Assembly (NCBI GenBank): GCA_028822475.1
Contig: JAPKDT010000003.1
Location: forward strand, 1-28,216
Direction of reading: 5' to 3'
Source of the DNA: SAR324 cluster bacterium
GTDB lineage: Bacteria; SAR324; NAC60-12
Length of the DNA stretch: 28,216 bases
The notes under the pieces were generated by a model. That model searched no databases and was not told where the DNA came from. It was given only the letters and a program-made list of their open reading frames with translations. Shown in pieces: positions 23,511-28,216 of this stretch (positions within the stretch are counted from its first letter, which is position 1; each line of letters begins with the position of its first letter). The position numbers were made by a program, and so were the translations under genes.

Positions 23511-24779
23511 ATGCTTGATCTTAAATTAATCCGCAGCCAGCCTGAAGAAATTGCGGAGAATTGCCGTAAACGTAACGTTGACGTTGATATTGATAAATTG
23601 TTAATGCTTGACGAGCAGGTCAGACAGATTACTACTGAGGTTGATGCCGTCAGGCAACGGCGGAACGATATCAGCAAAAAAATGAAAGGCAAAATTTCAC
23701 CGGATGAACGTCAGCCTCTAATTGAAGAATCGAAGATATTACGTGAGGAAGAATCCGAGAAAGAATCAATGCTGCGGGAACTGCTTGAGCAACGTCTTGA
23801 TTTGCACAAACAGGTTCCAAATCTGACTCATCCTGATTCACCTGATGGTTTTACAGACGAAGACAACGTGCCTATTCGTGAAGTAGGGACAAAACGTGAA
23901 TTTGACTTTGAGCCTAAAGATCACGTTGAGTTGATGGAAGCACTTGAGCTGATCGACTTTGATGGAGGAGCAAAAGTTACCGGTCAAAAATTCTATTACC
24001 TCAAAAATCAGGCTGTGTTTCTGGAATTGGCATTAGCCCAATATGCGCTGAGTTTACTGCAAAAAGAAGGATTCACTGTACACATAACACCTGATCTGGC
24101 TCGTCACCAGATTTTGGACGGAATTGGTTTTAATCCGCGTGGAGCAGGAACGCAGATATATTCGGTCGAAGAATCAGACCTCTGCCTGATCGCGACTGCG
24201 GAAATAACTTTAGGTGGTCTGCTGATCGATCAGGTTCTTAAACCGGAACAACTGCCGATTCTGTATGCTGGTCTTTCACACTGTTACCGTACAGAAGCAG
24301 GCGCGGCAGGGCGTGAATCCCGTGGTTTGTACAGGGTGCATCAGTTTTCAAAAATTGAAATGTTTGCCTTTACTCATCCTGAAAAGTCCGAAGAAATGCA
24401 TGAAAAAATGCGTGAAATTGAGGAGCAGATTTATCAGGATCTGGGGATACCTTATCAGTTGGTAAATATCTGCGCTGGTGATCTCGGCGGTCCCGCTTTT
24501 CGCAAGTATGACCTGGAAGCCTGGATGCCGGGACGTGGAAAATGGGGTGAAGTAACTTCAACCTCAAATTGTACGGATTATCAGTCACGTCGTATGAACA
24601 TCCGTTTTAAAGATCCAGATACAGGAAAAAACCGCTTTGTCCATATGCTAAACGGAACAGCGATTGCAGTTTCAAGAACCTTAATTGCTCTCATTGAAAA
24701 TGGTCAGCAAAAAGACGGGTCCATTAAACTTCCTGCCTGCCTCAACCTTGCTGATATACCGGCGCTAGTTTCCGGATAA
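23511..24779 (+). CDS. serS: Seryl-tRNA synthetase
   Basis: SerRS charges tRNA-Ser (and tRNA-Sec). The 422-residue product has the N-terminal long antiparallel coiled coil (about 28-105, rich in Glu, Lys and Arg) that grips the tRNA variable arm, then a class II catalytic core. Motif 2 is seen in HCYRTEAGAAGRESRGLYRVHQF, given here as family order: YRTEAG, then RGLYRVHQFSKIE. Motif 3 is in NGTAIAVSRTLIALIENGQQ, followed by KLPACL. Start MLDLKLIR agrees with the family. There is no ribosome-binding site before the ATG, but a promoter candidate lies in the gap after gatA. It is a stand-alone housekeeping gene. Confidence 0.97.
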   Translation: MLDLKLIRSQPEEIAENCRKRNVDVDIDKLLMLDEQVRQITTEVDAVRQRRNDISKKMKGKISPDERQPLIEESKILREEESEKESMLRELLEQRLDLHKQVPNLTHPDSPDGFTDEDNVPIREVGTKREFDFEPKDHVELMEALELIDFDGGAKVTGQKFYYLKNQAVFLELALAQYALSLLQKEGFTVHITPDLARHQILDGIGFNPRGAGTQIYSVEESDLCLIATAEITLGGLLIDQVLKPEQLPILYAGLSHCYRTEAGAAGRESRGLYRVHQFSKIEMFAFTHPEKSEEMHEKMREIEEQIYQDLGIPYQLVNICAGDLGGPAFRKYDLEAWMPGRGKWGEVTSTSNCTDYQSRRMNIRFKDPDTGKNRFVHMLNGTAIAVSRTLIALIENGQQKDGSIKLPACLNLADIPALVSG

Positions 24780-24858
24780 ATGTATTTTCGTCTTTCAATT
24801 GTATAAATTTAGGCATAGTGTAATTTTTTAAGATAACCTCTAATCCATAAAAAATAAT

Positions 24859-25383
24859 ATGAGAACACTCTCAGTTTTAATGATTTTCCTGCTGTCTGCC
24901 TTACCTTTATCTGCCGAATTGCCTATAGGGGAAATTCCACCAAAAATTGTACTTGAAGGTGATTTAGGTGGCCGTCTGGATGGCTCCGCGTGGAACAGTG
25001 AAGAACTAATTTCTGGAAAAGTCATGGTGCTTTTTTATGTTGATCCTGATGAATCGGATCTTAACAATCATGTAAGTGATGCTCTCAAGGCAGAGAATTT
25101 TCCTCTAGACAAATACGGTTCCTTAGGAGTTGCAAATATGGGCGCCACTTGGTTGCCAAATTTCGCAATCAATATAAAATTGAAAAGTAAACAAGCAAAA
25201 CATAAAGCGACTATTTATGTCAAAGATCTTGAAAAAACTTTCGTAAAATCATGGGGTTTAAATGATGATGACAGTGACATCATCCTCTTCGGAAAAGATG
25301 GGAAGGTGCTTTACAGTTATGACGGAAAATTCTCAGACGCACAGGTTAAGGAACTAATTCAGGCAGTCAAGGACAATTTATAG
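24859..25383 (+). CDS. ytfJ: YtfJ-like secreted thioredoxin-fold protein
   Basis: The 174-residue product has a signal peptide with a probable cut after Ala19 (LSA/E), so it should be periplasmic. The rest follows the order of the YtfJ family, a thioredoxin-like fold of unknown function: a WNSEELISGKVMVLFYVDP strand, a helix with DALKAEN, an ANMGATWLP region, and the C-terminal DIILFGKDGKVLYSYDG followed by a helix. There is no CxxC motif and no Cys at all in the mature part, so it cannot act as a thiol oxidoreductase. It stands alone after serS, and its 3' end faces rnhA 27 bases away. Confidence 0.82.
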   Translation: MRTLSVLMIFLLSALPLSAELPIGEIPPKIVLEGDLGGRLDGSAWNSEELISGKVMVLFYVDPDESDLNNHVSDALKAENFPLDKYGSLGVANMGATWLPNFAINIKLKSKQAKHKATIYVKDLEKTFVKSWGLNDDDSDIILFGKDGKVLYSYDGKFSDAQVKELIQAVKDNL

Positions 25384-25384
25384 C

Positions 25385-25417
25385 GGGTTAACTGTTAGGG
25401 TGTGTCTGGGTTAACTG
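25385..25417. repeat. 10-base direct repeat between convergent ytfJ and rnhA
   Basis: GGGTTAACTG occurs at 25385-25394 and 25408-25417. Its core GTTAAC is self-complementary, so the two copies can also pair as a 6-base stem with a 17-base loop. The second copy covers the rnhA stop. It might help end both transcripts, but no T-run is present. Confidence 0.35.
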
Positions 25418-25869
25418 GACTTTGCAAGCTCCTTTCTGGCTTTAACAGCAAGTTCGTCGCAGCGGTCATTTTCCACATCTCCAGAGTGACCTTTAACCCA
25501 GTGCCATGAAACTTCGTGCTTTTGACTGAGTTCCAGCAGTTGAAGCCAGAGGTCTTTATTTGCAATAGCTTTTCTCCCTTTACTTTTCCAGCCGTTGTTC
25601 TGCCAGTTCTTGAGCCAGTTTTTCTCAAACGCGTTTTTTACGTAGCTGGAATCTGTATAGAGTTCAACTATGCAGGGTTTTTTCAAGGCTTCCAAGGCTT
25701 TAATGGCAGCAGTAATTTCCATCCGGTTGTTTGTTGACTCTACTTCTGAACCGGAAATTTCCGTACGCAGATTGTGTTGGTTGGACATCAAAACCGCGCC
25801 CCATCCTCCTATCCCGGGATTTGGTGAGCAGGCACCATCGGTGTAAATTATAACAAGATCTTTTGACAT
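25411..25869 (-). CDS. rnhA: Ribonuclease HI
   Basis: RNase HI cuts the RNA strand of RNA-DNA hybrids, for example Okazaki primers and R-loops. The 152-residue product matches the enteric enzyme in length. Its catalytic set is complete: Asp11 (IYTDGACSPNPG), Glu51 (NNRMEITAA), Asp73 (LYTDSSYV), the loop His128 (WVKGHSG) and Asp138 (DRCDELA). The basic handle region is present (KNWLKNWQNNGWKSKGRK). The ATG follows an A-rich run without a Shine-Dalgarno motif. It is convergent with ytfJ and divergent from the small acidic gene, 112 bases away. Confidence 0.97.
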   Translation of the reverse strand: MSKDLVIIYTDGACSPNPGIGGWGAVLMSNQHNLRTEISGSEVESTNNRMEITAAIKALEALKKPCIVELYTDSSYVKNAFEKNWLKNWQNNGWKSKGRKAIANKDLWLQLLELSQKHEVSWHWVKGHSGDVENDRCDELAVKARKELAKSS

Positions 25870-25981
25870 TTTTTTTGTGAATTAGTCTTTTGAAGAATAA
25901 CAGTATAACAGAAAGAATATTTGACTGCGATTTCAAACTACTCTTTTTTAGTTTTTTCTCAGTGCTGATTAATGTGGTCGG

Positions 25982-26314
25982 ATGAAACCTGATTTTAGTC
26001 AATATGGAAACTGGATCTATGTGGATCCGGATGAGCAACTGATCGAGCTTATTGAAGAAACACTTGATCTGGACATGCTATGTGAACTGTTGCGCTGCGA
26101 GTCTACAGATATGGAAGAATTGGGCGGGCCATATCTAGCCTATTTTGATGGAGAAGGAGCCGCACAGGAAAGACAAACCGAATGGGAGTTTAATGGAAAT
26201 GCCTGTTGGGGACCACTACTGATTGTTAAAATCTCAAAAGAAGAATCCTGGCTAGAGACATGTAGTGAGAAAGACCTAGAGACCATTCAACCGCTGGTTA
26301 AATTTTTTGAATAA
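25982..26314 (+). CDS. Hypothetical small, highly acidic protein
   Basis: I do not recognise this 110-residue product. It is strikingly acidic: 26 Asp or Glu against 7 Lys or Arg. It has four Cys (two in MLCELLRCES) and four Trp, and no signal peptide or membrane segment, so it is probably cytoplasmic. The N-terminal half looks helical (DEQLIELIEETLDLDMLCEL); the middle has short strands (YLAYFDGEG, TEWEFNG, GPLLIVKIS). Codon choice resembles its neighbours, which favours a real gene, but there is no ribosome-binding site and I know no family for it. It lies between rnhA (divergent) and a repeat element. It could mimic nucleic acid or be an immunity-type protein, but nothing in the sequence shows either. 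Confidence 0.6.
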   Translation: MKPDFSQYGNWIYVDPDEQLIELIEETLDLDMLCELLRCESTDMEELGGPYLAYFDGEGAAQERQTEWEFNGNACWGPLLIVKISKEESWLETCSEKDLETIQPLVKFFE

Positions 26315-26346
26315 TCCAGTTGGCATCTTTAAAAGTCTCTAAAGAG

Positions 26347-26427
26347 TGTCATTTCGACCATAGGGATGAATCTTAATGATATTAGCTTTGTTGCAAAAAT
26401 AGATTTTTCGCATTGTAAGCAATGACA
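26347..26427. repeat. Degenerate palindromic intergenic repeat (TGTCATT...AATCT type)
   Basis: Two 27-base arms (26347-26373 and 26401-26427) are inverted copies matching at 18 of 27 positions, around a 27-base centre. The ends are exact: TGTCATT at the left of the arm and AATCT at the right. The pattern recalls the widespread bacterial intergenic repeats that begin GTCATTGCGA or GTCATTTCGACC and end in AATCT. It looks like an old, decayed copy of a REP- or MITE-like element. It lies in the 169-base gap before the reductase gene. Confidence 0.5.
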
Positions 26428-26483
26428 AATAATGGATTCAGGCTTAATACTACTTTAACCAACAAAATAAAGATAAAACAATT

Positions 26484-27482
26484 ATGAGTGATACCGTTTT
26501 TCGTGCTTTAGTTGTCAGTAAAACTGACGAAAATACTTATAGCCGTGAAGTAACCGAACGTAAAATCAATGATCTTCCGGAAGGTGAAGTTCTGGTAAGG
26601 GTGCGTTATTCTTCATTGAACTACAAGGATGGTCTTTCCTGCATCGGTAACCGAGGAGTAACCCGCAATTATCCTCACACACCAGGCATAGACGCTTCCG
26701 GAGAAGTTGCTGAAAGTTCTGATTCACGCTTTAAGGAAGGTGATGCTGTAATTGTAACCAGTTATGATTTAGGTATGGGTACTTCCGGAGGTTTTGGACA
26801 ATATATACGTGTTCCTGCGGACTGGGTGGTTCCACTTCCGGATGGATTGTCTTTCAAAGAAGCGATGATTCTCGGTACTGCGGGTTATACAGCCGCTCTT
26901 TCGGTTGATGCTCTGCAAAAACACGGTGTCAATCCTGAAGATGGTGAAATTGTTGTGACGGGTTCTACCGGCGGAGTCGGTAGCGTTTCTGTGGCATTGC
27001 TTTCACACTTGGGTTACACTGTGGCGGCCTCAACCGGCAAAAAAAAGGAAAGAGAATTTTTGCAGGGACTTGGCGCATCTGAAATTATTAGCCGTGAAGA
27101 AGTTAACGATGAATCAAATAAACCTTTGCTGAGAGAGCGTTGGGCTGGAGCTGTAGATACAGTAGGAGGCACGACTTTAGCTGCGTTGCTTAAGGCGGCC
27201 AAACGCGGAGGAGCAGTTGCGACCACAGGAATGGTCGCGTCAGCAGAATTGTCAACGACAGTTTTTCCGTTCATTTTGCGTGGAGTAAGTTTGCTAGGAA
27301 TTGATTCCGGATTTACGCCAACAAAATTGCGCCGTGAAATATGGAGCAAACTGGCAGACGTCTGGAAATTCCAGCAACTGCATAAGTTGACAATTGACTG
27401 TACTCTGGAGGGTCTGGATCCGGAGATTGACAAGATCCTCGCTGGTGGTCAGCGGGGTCGAGTGGTGGTCGATTTAACGTGA
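26484..27482 (+). CDS. acuI: AcuI/YhdH-type acryloyl-CoA reductase (MDR family)
   Basis: The 332-residue product is a zinc-free medium-chain dehydrogenase/reductase of the YhdH/AcuI group. AcuI reduces acryloyl-CoA to propionyl-CoA with NADPH, which detoxifies acrylate formed from DMSP or 3-hydroxypropionate. Group motifs are SSLNYKDGL, HTPGIDASGEV, ILGTAGYTAALSV, the nucleotide-binding VTGSTGGVGSVSVALL, ERWAGAVDTVGG, and the C-terminal FILRGVSLLGIDS. No metal-binding Cys set is present. No DMSP lyase or other DMSP gene is in the window, so the physiological substrate is open; E. coli YhdH shows the family also occurs where DMSP is not used. The ATG follows an A-rich stretch without Shine-Dalgarno motif. 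A TrpB2-type gene starts 40 bases downstream. Confidence 0.9.
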   Translation: MSDTVFRALVVSKTDENTYSREVTERKINDLPEGEVLVRVRYSSLNYKDGLSCIGNRGVTRNYPHTPGIDASGEVAESSDSRFKEGDAVIVTSYDLGMGTSGGFGQYIRVPADWVVPLPDGLSFKEAMILGTAGYTAALSVDALQKHGVNPEDGEIVVTGSTGGVGSVSVALLSHLGYTVAASTGKKKEREFLQGLGASEIISREEVNDESNKPLLRERWAGAVDTVGGTTLAALLKAAKRGGAVATTGMVASAELSTTVFPFILRGVSLLGIDSGFTPTKLRREIWSKLADVWKFQQLHKLTIDCTLEGLDPEIDKILAGGQRGRVVVDLT

Positions 27483-27522
27483 AACACCTACTTTGCTAAC
27501 TTTTCATTAAAAAGGAGTTCTT

Positions 27523-28216
27523 ATGAGTGATACGATCAAATATTTACTTCCTGAATCTGAAATGCCAAAAAGTTGGTACAATATTGTCGCCGATCTTCCC
27601 GAACCTCCTCCTCCAGTATTGCATCCTGGAACAGGTAAACCAGTCGTCCCTGATGACTTCGTTCCTTTGTTCCCAATGGATCTTATTCTTCAGGAAGTCA
27701 GTACAGAGCGATACCTTGATATTCCTGAACCTGTGCGTGAGATATACCGTCAGTGGAGACCAAGCCCACTCTACCGCGCTAGAAGATTAGAAAAGGTTCT
27801 TGATACCCCTGCCAAAATATTTTACAAGTACGAAGGAGTCAGTCCCACCGGTAGCCACAAACCTAACACTGCGGTAGCTCAGGCTTTCTACAATAAAGAG
27901 GCTGGAGTCAAGAGAATTGCAACAGAAACAGGTGCAGGACAATGGGGGTGCTCCATGGCCTTTGCCGGTGCAATTTTTGGAATTTCCGTTGAAGTATACA
28001 TGGTCAGAGTCAGCTTCCAACAGAAACCCTATCGTAAGGCTATGATGGAATCATTTGGTGCATCCTGTATCGCCTCTCCTTCAGACAGTACAGAATTTGG
28101 AAAGTCATACTTGGCCAAAAATCCTGATTCTACAGGCAGTCTTGGTATTGCAATCTCTGAAGCAGTAGAAGTTGCAGCCACTAATGATGATGTCAAATAC
28201 GCTTTGGGCAGTGTCC
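27523..28216 (+). CDS. trpB: Tryptophan synthase beta chain, TrpB2 type, 3' end outside window
   Basis: The reading frame runs to the end of the window, so only the first 231 residues are seen. They match the TrpB2 (TrpB-like, TIGR01415) group of PLP enzymes, which make tryptophan from indole and serine. The PLP lysine is Lys113 in PTGSHKPNTA. Other marks are RPSPLYRARRLEKVL, FYKYEGVSPTG, RIATETGAGQWG, VYMVRVSFQQKPYR and GSLGIAISEAVE. TrpB2 differs from the TrpB1 of the trp operon by an N-terminal extension, present here (about residues 1-75), and it usually does not bind TrpA. AAAGGAG at 27511-27517 gives a strong ribosome-binding site, unlike most genes here. No trpA or other trp gene precedes it. 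Confidence 0.95.
   Translation, partial: MSDTIKYLLPESEMPKSWYNIVADLPEPPPPVLHPGTGKPVVPDDFVPLFPMDLILQEVSTERYLDIPEPVREIYRQWRPSPLYRARRLEKVLDTPAKIFYKYEGVSPTGSHKPNTAVAQAFYNKEAGVKRIATETGAGQWGCSMAFAGAIFGISVEVYMVRVSFQQKPYRKAMMESFGASCIASPSDSTEFGKSYLAKNPDSTGSLGIAISEAVEVAATNDDVKYALGSV

Noticed and set aside
27014..27433. 139-codon frame on the minus strand
   Set aside because: Antisense to the nucleotide-binding half of the AcuI-type gene; Ser-rich shadow composition.
1..28216. tRNA, rRNA, CRISPR array, insertion sequence, phage or toxin-antitoxin genes
   Set aside because: I looked through the non-coding gaps and found no cloverleaf-like sequence, regular repeats, transposase, integrase or paired small genes. 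A tRNAscan or CRISPR search could still be run to confirm.

Overview
The window is an ordinary, densely packed stretch of a bacterial chromosome: 25 protein genes, two of them cut by the window ends, about 40% GC by eye. No tRNA, rRNA, CRISPR array, insertion sequence or prophage gene is visible. The organism is a diderm (Gram-negative) bacterium. It has LptF/LptG (LPS export), LolA (lipoprotein transport), Lgt, a lipobox lipoprotein, YqgE/AlgH and a sigma-54 activator with a Fis-type HTH. The mix looks proteobacterial or near it. A marine, deep-branching group such as SAR324/'Lambdaproteobacteria' would fit, but that placement is a guess from gene content, not a result.

Layout. 1-2 kb: the 3' end of a CHAT-family peptidase, then an isoaspartyl peptidase/L-asparaginase, facing an unknown lipoprotein. 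2-8 kb: secA and valS, each behind its own TTGACC-type promoter. 7.9-10.7 kb: a Gfo/Idh/MocA oxidoreductase, an LptF/LptG permease and LolA, which read as an envelope operon. 10.8-17.1 kb: a fused permease-EIIA-RCK_C transporter, rph, lgt, cbiB, cobU and aroB, tightly spaced and partly joined by ATGA overlaps. 17.1-21.2 kb: yqgE (minus), an uncharacterised protein with DUF721/DciA-like features (plus), rsgA and an orphan NtrC-type regulator (minus). 21.2-21.6 kb: the only long non-coding gap, holding an extended -10 promoter and two hairpins in the leader of the next gene. 21.6-24.8 kb: acyl-CoA-binding protein, gatA and serS. 24.8-28.2 kb: a YtfJ-like secreted protein, rnhA, a very acidic small protein, a degenerate palindromic repeat, an AcuI/YhdH-type reductase and the 5' part of a TrpB2-type tryptophan synthase beta chain.

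How the genes work together. Protein synthesis and export dominate (valS, gatA, serS, rsgA, rph, secA, lgt, lolA, lptF/G). Two late cobalamin genes (cbiB, cobU) and aroB add cofactor and aromatic biosynthesis. ACBP and the acryloyl-CoA-reductase homologue suggest active acyl-CoA metabolism.

I found no clearly new multi-gene system. The best leads are single genes and sites: the DciA-like protein with a split and possibly duplicated core (17707-18762), a complete EF-hand loop between the catalytic His and Cys of the CHAT domain, a valyl-tRNA synthetase that resembles the Patescibacteria type, the structured leader of the ACBP gene, the three-part transporter, and the scarcity of Shine-Dalgarno sites (about 4 of 25 starts).
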